A stretch of DNA of 64,000 bases from Nelumbo lutea (lineage: Eukaryota; Streptophyta; Magnoliopsida; Proteales; Nelumbonaceae): NCBI GenBank assembly GCA_022828595.1, contig JAKGHH010000005.1:30950193-31014192 (forward strand), given 5' to 3'. This document shows, piece after piece, positions 29,562 to 40,029 of this stretch (the first letter of the stretch is position 1; each line of letters starts with the position of its first letter). Below the pieces are notes generated by a model, which was given only the letters and a program-made list of their open reading frames with translations, had not been told where the DNA came from and did no database searches. The position numbers and the translations under genes are program-made.

Positions 29562-30119
29562 TCATGTTTCGTCTAGTAGATCAAGAACATATTTTATTTG
29601 CCACAGGTTTACACTTTGTCTTGATCTAGCAACTTTTATACCCAAGAAATACTTCAATGTCCCAAGGTCTTTTGTTTGAAAATGATTTTGCAGAAAGACC
29701 TTTAGTTTGACGATCCCTAATTTTCCACTGCTAGTTATGACAATATCATCCACATAGACCACTAATAAAATCTTTCCGGCTTCTGAGTCATAGTTGAACA
29801 CTGAGTGATCAACCTGGCATTGTTTCATTCCAATATTCTTCACCACTTCACTAAACTTCCCGAACCAAGTACGGGGTGATTGTTTCAACCCATAAATTGC
29901 CTTTTTCAGTTTGCACACTTTACCATCCTCCCCCTGAGCAACAAACACAGGTGGTTGCTCCATATATACCTCCTCCATAAGGTCACCATGAAGGAAGGCA
30001 TTTTTTATGTCAAGTTGAAATAGGGGCCAATCATACATAACTGTTAGGGAAATTAACACACGGTCAGAGCCAATCTTAGCCACTAGAGAGAAGGTCTCCA
30101 TATAGTCCACTCCATACAA
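29562..30119 (-). CDS. copia-2 reverse transcriptase core
   Basis: 185 codons: DWPLFQLDIKNAFLHGDL, EEVYMEQPPVFVAQG, KLKKAIYGLKQSPRTWFGKF, the catalytic LLVVYVDDIVITSS, and DLGTLKYFLGIKVARS. A TAG stop lies just upstream and another break lies between it and RNase H. Confidence 0.92.
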   Translation of the reverse strand: MYGVDYMETFSLVAKIGSDRVLISLTVMYDWPLFQLDIKNAFLHGDLMEEVYMEQPPVFVAQGEDGKVCKLKKAIYGLKQSPRTWFGKFSEVVKNIGMKQCQVDHSVFNYDSEAGKILLVVYVDDIVITSSGKLGIVKLKVFLQNHFQTKDLGTLKYFLGIKVARSRQSVNLWQIKYVLDLLDET

Positions 30120-30731
30120 CTATGAATAACCTTTAGCAACAAGTCTGGCCTTTAGACGCTCCACACTACCATCTGGCAAGTATTTAACAGTATACACCCA
30201 TTTACAACCCACAACATGCTTACCAAGTGGAAGAGTAGTGAGCTCCCATGTGTGAGTATGCTGAAGAGCAGAGAGTTCCTCCTCCATTGCTTGCCTCCAC
30301 CCAGGTGAACTAAGAGCCTCTTGGACATTGTTAGGTATGTAAATAGATGACAATAGTGAAACAAACCGGCGATGTGAGGCGGAAAGGCGAGATACTGAAA
30401 CAAAGTTGGAAATGGGATGGAGAGTAGAACTACGTTTACGTTTCCGTAAGGCAATGGGTAGATCAAGTCCTAAGGGTTTAGCAATAGGAGCAATGACAGG
30501 ATCCACGGACAAGGTAGAAGCTGGAGGAGGGGCCGGTGTCGTTTGACGTGTATACACTTGCCGAATCGGTGGTCGTTCAGTAGGGATTTGCACTAGATGA
30601 GGTGACGAGTCAACTCCAACAGGAACACCCGGAACGGGATCACTAACTAGAAGAGGAAGAGGAAGTAAAGATGGAGACGAATATGCTTCAGTTCCTGAGA
30701 AGAAGGGGACAAACTCAAATAGACATAGCAC
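30120..30731 (-). CDS. copia-2 linker and RT N-terminus
   Basis: A proline/serine-rich linker is followed by ALSSPGWRQAMEEELSALQH, THTWELTTLPLGKHVVGCKW and the RT opening VKYLPDGSVERLKARLVAKG. The frame ends at an in-frame stop exactly where the catalytic RT part begins. Confidence 0.88.
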   Translation of the reverse strand: MLCLFEFVPFFSGTEAYSSPSLLPLPLLVSDPVPGVPVGVDSSPHLVQIPTERPPIRQVYTRQTTPAPPPASTLSVDPVIAPIAKPLGLDLPIALRKRKRSSTLHPISNFVSVSRLSASHRRFVSLLSSIYIPNNVQEALSSPGWRQAMEEELSALQHTHTWELTTLPLGKHVVGCKWVYTVKYLPDGSVERLKARLVAKGYS

Positions 30732-31714
30732 TTCCGAGTAATGGGATTAAAACACTTGTACCCTTTTTGAGTCCAAGAGTAGCCAAGAAAGACACAATTA
30801 ATAGAGCGTGCATCCAGCTTGTCTATTCCAGGACTCAAATTGTGAACAAAGCACACACAGCCAAAGATACAAGGTGTTAATGGAAAGGGAGACAAGGTGG
30901 GGAACAAGATAGAGAAGGGAGACTGACCATGAAGAATGAAGGAGGGCATCCGATTAATGAGGAAACACGCAATAAGTACATCACTCCAAAACAGTTTAGG
31001 AACACTTATATGATGAAGAATAGACCGAGCAGTTTCAAGGAGGTGACGGTTCTTTCGTTCAGCCACCCCATTTTGTTGAGGAGTGGATGCACATCAAGTT
31101 TAATGGATGATGCCATGCTGTTCTAAATACCGTTGAAAGGAAGTAAGAAAGTATTCACGACCATTATCTGAACGAAGAACTTTGATTGGAACACCAAATT
31201 GTGTACGTATTTCAGCATGAAATTTTTGAAAAATGGAAAATAATTCACTCATTTCTTTCATTAAGTAAATCAATGTCATCCTTGAACAATCATCAATAAA
31301 AGTGACAAAATACTTGTAACCATTATAAGACTCTATTTTGATCGGGCCCCAAACATCTGAATGAACCAAAGCAAAAGGACTCAACATACGACTTTCAACT
31401 CTAGGACTGAAGGGAACACAACAATGTTTCCAATACTGACACGACTCACACTGTAACGACGACAAATGACTCAAAGACGGAACCAGTATCTTGAGTGCCT
31501 TGAGAGATGGATGTCCCAGTCGACAATGCCATTGTAGAGGAGTGAGAGAAGTCTGAAGTGCAACTGACGATCCACCACCGTTAAGGTAATACAATCCACC
31601 AGCTTCATGCCCCCCACCAATCTTCTTCCCCGTCTTGAGATCCTGGAAAACACAAGAGGAAGGGAAAAAAGTAACAAAACAGTTAAGAGTCTTGGTTAAT
31701 TTACTAACAGACAT
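30647..31714 (-). pseudogene. copia-2 GAG-pre-integrase and integrase, two frames
   Basis: 31714-31100 carries FQDLKTGKKIGGGHEAGGLY, LQWHCRLGHPSLKALK and CESCQYWKH (zinc-binding region), then the rve core: HSDVWGPIKIESYNGYKYFV, FIDDCSRMTLIYLM and VLRSDNGREYFLTSFQ. The C-terminal part is in another frame (31066-30647): MAERKNRHLLETARSIL and FGCVCFVHN, then FLGYSWTQKGYKCFNP. Integrase inserts element DNA into the chromosome. A frame break sits between the catalytic Asp and Glu. Confidence 0.9.
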
Positions 31715-31935
31715 AAGATTGAATGGAAACTTAGTAACATATAGAACAAATTATAAAGAAAAAGAAGCCATGCCAACATTGCCAACACCACAGATGGGAG
31801 AGGATGAACCATTGACAAGGGTAACAGTTTGAGATGTGGAAGTTTCAGAGAGAGAAGAGAACACACCTGGAGTCCCGGTCATGTGATTAGAGGCTCCAGA
31901 GTCAATAATCTAGCGAGAGGTTTTAGATGACAGGC
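31715..31935 (-). pseudogene. copia-2 aspartic protease remnant
   Basis: The minus strand shows IIDSGASNHMTGTPGVFSSL, preceded directly by a TAG stop, and then TLVNGSSSPICGVGNVGM. The catalytic DSG is preserved but the frame upstream and downstream is interrupted. Confidence 0.82.
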
Positions 31936-32996
31936 AAGATATACCTGAGTGGGCAAGAGTAGCAGTAGTGTGCTGTGAAGTAGACTGAAGGAACCGCTCA
32001 TACTCATCATGCGGTACAGTCACCATCTCCCTCCCGAAAACAAATGTAGATGTGGAAGGAGTTAGGTCTGCTTGTTGATTATCATTGACATCAACCCCAC
32101 CAACTACAACATGATTGGCCCATGTAGAGGGAGGGCCATGGAGATCATAACAGAACTTTACCGAATGTCCTTCCCTGCCATAGTGGGTACACTTCCTTGT
32201 AGAGTTGCTTTTTCCTTTGCCATGGCCTCCCCCTGAAGCACGACCACCACCTCGGCCAATTATGGAACCTCCACGATCTCCTCGGGAGGCATGTCCTCCC
32301 CCTTTTGTACCACGTCCACCTCCTCTGGCTGTCACAAATGCTGATCTATCAGATTGTGTGGGATTCTCTGTCTGTCCCAAAGAAATCCTACGAAGCCGTG
32401 CAAACACTTCCTCAAGTGTAGGAAGGGTAGAGCCCCCCAATATTTGGGCCCTAACTACTCTGATTTCAACCCCACTAAGAACCTTGTGACATCTAGTTGT
32501 TCCCTCTGTTGTTGCGGAACCTTAACATCTGGACTTAGAGGATGATAGACATTGAGTTAATTTTTGAGGTTCTTCATACTGGCATAGTACTCTTCTAGGG
32601 TTTTATTTCCTTGTTGCAGATCAAATTACTCCTAATAGAGTTGATATACCCTTATAGTATTATTTTGCCCAAAATACAACTTCTTGGCATGTCCTTAGCA
32701 GTACCTAAGAACATGAAGTTGTCACTTATTTTGGGTTCCATACTATTCCATAGCCATGTCATGATTTGAGCATCTTCCTGTTCCCAATCATCAAACCCTG
32801 GAGAGTCAGCCGGTGGTTTATCTTCTTTCACATGCTTCACTTTCCTCTTTGCCTTGAGAAAAACTTCCACTAACTTGGCCCATAGAACATAGTTCTCACC
32901 ATTTAGTTTAATTGAGGTCATCTGTACACCTAGATAGTCAGAGGAAACCACCACACTAGGTTTCTGATCACTACAGCCATCTCCCATTGCTGCCAT
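31910..32996 (-). pseudogene. copia-2 gag
   Basis: 32996-32652: N-terminal domain with MTSIKLNGENYVLWAKLVEV and NSMEPKISDNFMFLGTAKDM. After frame breaks, 32440-31910 gives the glycine/arginine-rich tail and the zinc knuckle CTHYGREGHSVKFC, where Tyr replaces the second Cys of the CCHC motif. The middle of gag is out of frame. Confidence 0.87.
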
Positions 32997-33765
32997 GATA
33001 CTCTTTCAATGCTGCCTCTAATCTGAATTCCTAGTCACCAACTAAGTGCTGCTGTCAGGAGTTTGATGTTCCAGAACCTACAGCAGTCCCTAAACACAAT
33101 GATAGATACACAAGCCTTTGTTCTTGTCCACACCACTACTGATTTCACAAAACCACGAACCACACCGACATTAATTCAGCGCTTACTAACCACATGTAAG
33201 CCCTCTTACAACTACTCAACAGAGATTGTGCATCACAAGCACCACCACACAGCCATAGCTGTCACACACGGTACAGACCTGTCTAACACTTTTAAGAGAG
33301 CACTACAAGATCAAAGAGAACTCAACTAGTGCCACTGCATTACAGCTTGCACCATTTGGCCACCCACAGTAGCCCCTACACCATTCGGCCACCTGCAGCA
33401 GCCCTTACACCATTCGGTCACTGTAAACACAGCCTGTTCTTGAAATTTTTTTCAAGAACCAGGGCAACAACCAACCTAGTTCTCTAGGTTCTAATCAGTC
33501 CTCACAGATTCTTGAAGATTTTCAACCCAGAAATACCAACAGCACAAAGAGAAGAGATAACCAACCTTCTTTTGGGTGCTTCAGCCAACCATTCACTGCT
33601 GAAGTCGTTTTCTTAAGAAAGGAGGTTCTGTGCACCAGAGAGAAAGAAGAGCTGAGATGTTTCAGGCCTAGGACGAACCAGTTTTCTCCATTGACAGCCC
33701 GGAAAAGAAAAGGAGAGAACTGAAGCATGAACTGAAGTTGTCACGAACTGAAGCAGGTCACGAAC
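32997..33765 (-). other. copia-2 untranslated leader
   Basis: About 770 bases between the primer binding site and gag. There is no coding content. It contains short CATTCGGCCAC repeats near 33355-33420. Confidence 0.55.
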
Positions 33766-33780
33766 CCCGCTCTGATACCA
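33766..33780 (-). promoter_or_regulatory. copia-2 primer binding site
   Basis: The minus strand reads TGGTATCAGAGCGGG immediately after the 5' LTR, an initiator tRNA-Met complement. Confidence 0.9.
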
Positions 33781-34069
33781 TGTTTCAACTGCTGCTACAG
33801 TAGTCCGAACCAGTAAGGAGAAGAAGAAAGAGAAGGAGAAGAAGAAGAAGAGAAGAAGAAGAAGAAGAAGATGAAAGAACTGTTGAACCTGATAGGCTAA
33901 ACCCTATCAGTCGACCTCTTAATAGTGATTAGGCTCTAATAAATTATACAAAGACTAAACTGCCCCCACTAAAGTATGGGACAGAGAGTCTCTAATAAGA
34001 CTGCCACATAAGCACATAACTTAACAAAGGTGAGTTGACTAATCTACCCTTATTTGGCTAACTCTAACA
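33781..34069 (-). repeat. copia-2 5' LTR
   Basis: 289 bp, partner of 28526-28794. The purine tract is interrupted here (GAAGAAGAAAGAGAAGG type) and longer, which explains the 20-bp length difference. Confidence 0.93.
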
Positions 34070-34261
34070 CTATTTAAAGAAATTTTTTATCTTTTTTCCA
34101 TCATATTTTGGTAAGGAGACTTCTCTTTCTCTCTCAGTCGAATTTCACACCACAAATCCATGTTTCTTTTTAAGATACCTTTCATTTTCTTGCATTTCCT
34201 TAAGGTGTATATCTTATTGACTGGACTCTGCTCTTGATCGAGTTCTGCCTTTGTTTTTCAG

Positions 34262-34324
34262 ACACATCCATCACAGACTTGCTTCATGTCATCAGTTGAT
34301 CTTCACACTCATTACTCATATCAG
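34262..34324 (+). pseudogene. single exon of an AMSH-type deubiquitinase
   Basis: 63 bases between an AG acceptor (34260-34261) and a GTAATA donor encode THPSQTCFMSSVDLH and then THYSYQ. This is the JAMM metal-binding segment of AMSH (endosomal deubiquitinase); it holds one zinc-ligand His and the Asp of the HxHP...D motif. No other AMSH exon is visible nearby, so it is an orphan exon. Both ends fall between codons (phase 0). Confidence 0.82.
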
Positions 34325-34463
34325 GTAATAATGGAACTCTATAAGCATTTCTTATGTGATTTAACTATTGATTTTCAATTTTCTGTTCTTCCCTTTGGGA
34401 AATCTAAACTAGTTGGTCTTGTTGCTCTCTGATTAAACTGAACTTTGTTTCTTAACAAATTTC

Positions 34464-34486
34464 ACCCCCCGGGGGGGGGGGGGGGC
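34464..34486. repeat. C6 followed by about 15 G
   Basis: A homopolymer block CCCCCC then a long G run. Such runs are unstable and prone to sequencing error, so the exact length is doubtful. Confidence 0.8.
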
Positions 34487-34638
34487 TAACATAACATCCT
34501 TAATTACAAGTCAATATTAATGCATATTTTAAAATACAAAACCAATACTTACAGTAGCTACTGTAAGTGGCTACTGTGAAATCTAGCTATTGTCTGGTAG
34601 CAGATTTGCCTTTTGACCTAAATTTCCCCATTTTACAG

Positions 34639-34698
34639 GAAGTGGTATTCTATGAGGATGGTGAACCTATAATACATGGAGAAGCTGGAGATCTGAAG
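34639..34698 (+). pseudogene. single exon of an ERdj3B-like DnaJ co-chaperone
   Basis: 60 bases between TTTACAG and GTTTGA encode EVVFYEDGEPIIHGEAGDLK. This is the substrate-binding region of plant ER-resident DnaJ protein ERdj3B, a partner of BiP. No J domain or neighbouring exons are seen. It lies 314 bases after the AMSH exon on the same strand, also phase 0 at both ends. Confidence 0.82.
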
Positions 34699-34917
34699 GT
34701 TTGAATCTTCCCTCATTTGTGTTTGTAACATGTGGAAATAGACTATATACTTATAGTAGCTACTGTCTTTTGAGCAGTTTCACATTCGGACTGTACCTTC
34801 TACTTGTGCTTTGCATTGAGAATGAACATGATTTCATGGTGAAGTTGCTGTAAATATCTCCTACTAATGACCCAAGACAAATATTAAGTACTATAGAACT
34901 AATGTTGAAACAATTTA

Positions 34918-35100
34918 GGCCCTGTTTGAGAACACTTAAAAGAAGTACTTCTTTTAAGACATGGGACCACACATTAAGTGGTTTTTAAGTACTTATGGGC
35001 GTTTGGTAAAAAAGTGGTGAAGAAGTACTTTAAAAAAGCAACTTCAAGGTGGCTTTTTTTTAAGTACTTCTTGAAGAAATACTTCTTCAAAAAAATAGTA
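34918..35100. repeat. fold-back repeat fragment with a 24-bp perfect palindrome
   Basis: It opens GGCCCTGTTTGAGAACAC, like a MITE end. A perfect palindrome centred on AAGTACTT spans 34935-34958, and a further inverted pair (GAAGAAGTACTTTAAAAAAG with its complement near 35060) follows. The opposite end is not found, so it may be truncated. Confidence 0.55.
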
Positions 35101-36264
35101 TGAACCAGTCCCTGACAAAATTTTATAATGACAAAAATACCCCCGTGCAGTTATACCTCTCCCTTCCCCCCTCATTCGACCCTCAAACCCTAGCAGCAGC
35201 AGTGCACAGTTGCAGGTCCACCGGCGAAGAACGGCGGTGAGGAACCGTGGCCGACGGACCTGCTGTTTGGCCTCTTTCCTCTTTGTTTTGAAGTTTTTTT
35301 CTCATTTAATTGATTTTTTTTTTTGTTTTTTTCTAACATGAACTCTATTCTTTGTAGATCTACTATTGTGTAATCTACTGTTCGAACGGCGACCGGTGAT
35401 AAGAGGTTAGTTCTCTACAGAGATCGATCTCTGTATTTTCATGGTTGTTTTTTTTTTTCATTCGTTCTACTATTGTGTAATCTATCTGATAAGTGGTGTT
35501 GAAGTTGGTTGCGTGAAACAGAGCTCTGAAATCCGAAATAGAACTTGATCTCAGATCTCTCTGAAGCAGAAACCCAAATAGGTGTTTATTTTTTGATGAA
35601 TCCGAATGGCTGAATTCAGCTATTTTTCTTGTATGATAACATTATTGGCTACTGTTCAGGGAAGAAAAAAGAGGATATGCAGTTATTTCTAGCTGAAGAA
35701 TTTTTCAATTAGTTTGCTCTAAATTGCTTTTCCCTGCAAATGCCTCCTTTGCTTGTGGATGCTTACATTTGTTAGGGTGAACCAGAAAAGATAAGTACAG
35801 AAATTGAATGACTGACTTATGAAACAAAAATTCAGACCCCTTTCCTTTACAATACTCAGGGTTTAGAAATCACTCAAATATGCAACTTATTAGAGATAAA
35901 CTTGCTATTTGCTGATATGAACTCTTCAGAACTAGAAATTTCTATGCCAAGGCTGGGCTGAAATGAACTAGTAATTTTCTTGACAGAACTCTTCAGAACT
36001 TGTCCATTGCCAGCACCTTGTGAAAAGAAAAAACCAGCTTTTCTTTTCCTTTTGTCACGGATGCTGTAGGTCTGCATTTCTTTTCCTTTGAGAGCTCTAT
36101 GAGGATGCTATGGCGTATGCAGCAATGGTGTCAAGTCTTTGTTATGATACCTGTTTCTTATAAATTATAATACCTGCTTCAGCTAGCCCTCACTAGGGAT
36201 GTCATTCTCTCTTATATGGGGAAGTGTAACTTCTTATTGGCTTAATTTAACATAAACTAAAAGA
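35101..36264. other. no gene seen
   Basis: Contains a stretch with CCCTCAAACCCTAGCAGCAG (35190) that resembles a 5' leader, and T-rich intron-like sequence, but no supported exon. A 67-codon minus-strand frame at 36077-35874 has no recognisable motif. Confidence 0.45.
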
Positions 36265-36672
36265 TTAAATACAGGGCATGGACTGATCAAGAGTTGGGTG
36301 TGTTTGTGTGTATGTTAGAGAGAAAGAGAGAGAGGTGTCTCTCTCTAACTTGCAAGGTGTCTCCAAATTAACAAGATATAGCCACATAATTAAATGGGTT
36401 CTTCCATGGAGGTCAATGAGGTAAAAAATCAGCTTAAAATATGATAAAAAACTGTTTGTTTCTACTGTATGTGTATAAAATTCATCTTGATAGTGATATG
36501 TCAGACGCATGGAGCCTTTTTGGGATTCCATTAAAAATCCTACATGGAAGAATTTTGGGTTGTCGACATCTGACTCATCTAGCAAATCCAACCCACAACC
36601 ATTGCAAAAAGGATTTGGACAATACACACCAAGTTTTGTCATAGCTTCTTTTGTATCAAAGGAAACATCCAA
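36265..36672 (-). pseudogene. unidentified minus-strand reading frame
   Basis: 135 codons. The first 40 residues look protein-like (DTKEAMTKLGVYCPNPFCNG, CGLDLLDESDVDN), with a Cys cluster CxxxxCxxC. After about 75 residues the composition becomes intron-like, with a GA-rich tract at 36315-36345. I do not recognise the family. It may be one exon of a host gene or of a transposon. Confidence 0.35.
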
Positions 36673-37340
36673 AATGAGATTATTTAAAAGAATACATAAC
36701 AGGATTTAGATAATTCTGTTATAGAATACTTACAAAGTAGTTCTTTGGGTGGATCTGGATATGATACAGGAACAAAGTGAGTTATAAGTATCTTAAGATC
36801 AATTGACCCTTGTTCAGTTCAGTGACACTAATAGGTGTTTCTTCAACTGAGTTGCATTCAAATAAAGAATCTTAGGTAATACACAGGATAAATACTCAAG
36901 GCCAAAACACAAGAGGCTGATACAAATAAGCCTAAATACACGTGGCAAACCATTTGTTTTTATGCTCTTTGTTTTTCCTCATTAAGACCAAATCAACCAA
37001 GCATCTTTTCTTCATTCTTGGTAATCTAAGCTCTGAGGGATTTGAACCATAAACCATCCGAGCAGTAGTATCTCATGAACAAATACAATTGGGATTTGGG
37101 AGTCAGCTTTCAGCATTCACAGCCAGTGACCAGGTTGGTTGTTGTAGCTCAGTTTCCCGTGTAATCATCTCACTGTGGTTTGATTGGATGTTCTGTATGG
37201 GCCCACTTATTGAATGGTCTTGATTTACCAATCGATTGTTATATTGTTTAACTCTTTGCATTTTATTTAGGGTTTGAATGTTTTAGTATTAGATATGATG
37301 GCTTTAGGTTTTGTTCAAACTTTCTTAATGAAGTTCTTCT
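36673..37340. other. no gene seen
   Basis: AT-rich, unassigned sequence. Confidence 0.45.
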
Positions 37341-37745
37341 TTTTAATAGCCTTGGGTTGGCTGGCAAAAAGGAACCACAGGCCCACACACACCCGTAGAA
37401 TCCTAAGCCCATTCCAATATAGAATCCCACCTTAGGCCCAAGCTCATCTCAAACAGATTCCATGCTCAGCCCAACTCGGCCAAGGCCATATAGGCCGGCT
37501 GTAACCTTAGATCCAAACCATTCCAACCCACATCCAAAATCTGCCAAGGCCAAGGAAGTCGTCCAAACCCATTTTAGCCTATGGCCCAACCAAGGCCAAT
37601 GCCAAATAGGCCTAGGCCAATATCAACTCCGACCTAGAAGCCCACCTTAGGCCCAACCTCATCTCAAACCCAAGTCCAATTCTACCTTGGCCATAAAGGC
37701 CAAGCAAATGCTAGTCCAAGCCTATTTATGATCAAGCCTGAATTC
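37341..37745. repeat. GGCC/CCAAGGCC-rich imperfect repeat block
   Basis: About 400 bases in which CCAAGGCCA, GGCCCAA and TAGGCC words recur irregularly, clearly more GC-rich than the flanks. It has no meaningful coding content. Confidence 0.6.
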
Positions 37746-37893
37746 AAAACTTGATTTGAATAAGAATAAACAAATTCACATATTTGTCAATACTAACATA
37801 ATTCATATACTTGGATTCAGGTATATTATTCTTGTGGCCATTTTTTCTTCTATTTTATTGTCAATATTAACATAATTAGTATTGCATAATTAG

Positions 37894-38930
37894 TTGGTTA
37901 TGGCTAGTAGTCAAGGGAGAAATGGGGGGAGTTCTCAGGCTACGTGGACTCTTGAACTGCATAAAACTTGGGTGGATGTATGCTTGCAACAAGTCATTGT
38001 CGGGCATCAAACCAATACCACATTGGATAGACAAGGATGGGCAAATGTGATTCAGGATTTTAATAGGATAACGTGGAAAAACTACACCCAGAAACAAATG
38101 AAGAATCACTGGAATGCAGTAAAGAATGAGTGGAAGATATTCCATAAACTGTCAACATTTACCTGATCGGGTTGGGATCCAGTGAATGAAACATTCACTG
38201 TTGGAGATGACTTTTGGATTGACTATCTGAAGGAATGGTGTAATTTAGCATTTTTAACATAATAAACATGTAGGTTAATCATTTTGTTATGTAGAACCTT
38301 GCATAGTTCTGTACTTGTGTGATAGACATTCCCTGATGCGGCTCAATTTAGATACAAGGGTTTTCCCTGTGCGGCAGATTTGGACATCATATTTGGTGGC
38401 ATAGTTGCCCATCGTTACGATAGTTGGGCACCAAATGAGGGTACACTACTAGAGGTGGTGCCCTTAACCCAACCAACTCTAGATGATGACTAGTTGGATG
38501 ATGAATACAACATGAACCAGAGCCACCCATGTTTGCATTTGAAACAATGTAGGATGCTGGAAGGGTCCCAACAAGCACTCACTCATATAGAGCTATTAGC
38601 AGAGATGTAGGGGAGAGTAGCAACTCTACCAGGAAAAAGCAGACATCGGTTGCTATGCAGACTAGTAAGTGTATGGACAAGATTGCATATGCATTTGAGC
38701 TATCAACTACCCATAAAATTGGCTAGGACAAGAAACTAAGTTCTATGGAACAATGCTTTAACCTCCTAAAAGAGATCCCTAAGATTGAGGAGGGGAGTCC
38801 TTTATTCATGTTTGCTAGTCTCCAGTTCATGAAGGGTGAATTCCTTGACTTGTTTATTGCGATCGGGTTTCCTACCTTACTATTGAAGATGGTTCAAGAG
38901 TTGTATGAGCATTCCAATAGTGTGTGAAAC
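37894..38930 (+). pseudogene. PIF/Harbinger ORF1: Myb/SANT-like DNA-binding protein remnant
   Basis: 37894-38166 encodes the Myb/SANT-like domain (SQATWTLELHKTWVDVCLQQ, LDRQGWANVIQDFNR, NYTQKQMKNHWNAVKNEWKI). After a TGA the product continues in pieces: GDDFWIDYLK, FPCAADLDIIFGG and, at 38745-38927, LLKEIPKIEEG and FLDLFIAIGF. In Harbinger elements this protein helps bring the transposase to DNA. Stops break it. It precedes the transposase remnant on the same strand. Confidence 0.82.
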
Positions 38931-39129
38931 TTGTTTGCATCAATTTGTGTTTAAGTTTATGTTTGTCACATAGACTGGAGAACTTGAGTACTCTTCATTT
39001 AGTATTTCGTAGGATTATTATCGTTGGACTTGATTTATATTTTAATGTTAATTAAATGTGTGTTTTTTATATTTTCTGCATTTATGATAATTTTGTTTGT
39101 CTTTACTAAATTTCATGATAGTGTAAGAG

Positions 39130-39640
39130 ATGGTTATTGATAAGGAAATTGAAACGGAGACTGAGGTAGTATCAGGTACACAGTCCGATTCCGATAGTAG
39201 CTTCTCTTACAATGGGGTGATGGGTACCGATGATGAGCATGAGTGCATTGTGAATGTTGTCTCTATGTTGAGTGAGTTTTTTTATGATACTTGGGTTCAC
39301 AAAGAACCCAAACACACCATGGACTGTACGGGAGTAGTGTACACAAGGTCTTTCCTTGAAGGGCACGATGACTGATTGTATGAACTTTGTCGTATGGACA
39401 AATATGTATTTATACGATTGTGCAATACTCTGAAAGAGCGTGACCTCATTGCAAACAGTCGAGATATTTCAGTGGAGGAACAACTAGCTATTTTCCTTCA
39501 TATTGTTGGACATAATGAGAGGAGTTGGATGATGCAAGAGCGGTTCCAACATTCTGGCGAGACAATTAATTGCTTTTTCAACTACGTAGTATTCATTGTT
39601 TTATTAGTTGCTTTTTCAACTACGTAGTATTCATTGGTTG
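39130..39640 (+). pseudogene. PIF/Harbinger transposase N-terminus (DUF8040 type), truncated
   Basis: An acidic leader, then CYEL-type LYELCRMDKYVFIRLCNTLK, SVEEQLAIFLHIVGHNERSW and QERFQHSGETINCFFNYV, the N-terminal part of plant Harbinger transposases. A stop at 39373 splits it. The DDE catalytic core is absent. The coding similarity ends in a duplicated 28-base segment (39570-39598 and 39608-39636). Confidence 0.82.
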
Positions 39641-39844
39641 TCACCCAGGTATATACGATACCTAGGCCGAATGCAACTTGCAGGTCCATCAGTATAGTGG
39701 TGTAGTCTTTTGCTCATATAAAACATACGAAGAAGCATATTGTCAATTCTGTCATTTTATAACTTTACATGATTCTTCAACTATTAGGCCGTCTGGTCGG
39801 AATGATGCATTTAAATTAACCTATGTGTACTGGGCATCTACATG

Positions 39845-39975
39845 TGTTTTATTAGTTGGAGTTATTACATTGGGCATGTTGTACATGTCCAAATGATATG
39901 TAATTTTACAAATGATATGTAATTTTACATTGGGCATGTTGTACATGTCCAAATGATATGTAATTTTACAAATAT
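39845..39975. repeat. short tandem duplication
   Basis: TACATTGGGCATGTTGTACA with its flanks occurs twice (39865 and 39926), separated by repeated ATGATATGTAATTTTACAAA. Confidence 0.85.
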
Positions 39976-40029
39976 CTGCACTTTTATGTTACTTTAGGGC
40001 ACATTAAACAAATATGGAAAGGGAATTTA

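Larger units (their letters stand above)
28526..34069 (-). mobile_element. copia-2: full-length Ty1/copia element
   Basis: 5544 bp bounded by CTATT duplications (28521-28525 and 34070-34074) with LTRs of 269 and 289 bp. On the minus strand it runs 5' LTR, primer binding site, leader, gag, protease, integrase, RT, RNase H, polypurine tract and 3' LTR. Stops and frameshifts break the polyprotein: a TAG where KGYxQ is expected before YGVDYMETF, another stop just before protease DSGAS, and others. All domains are nonetheless recognisable. Confidence 0.95.
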
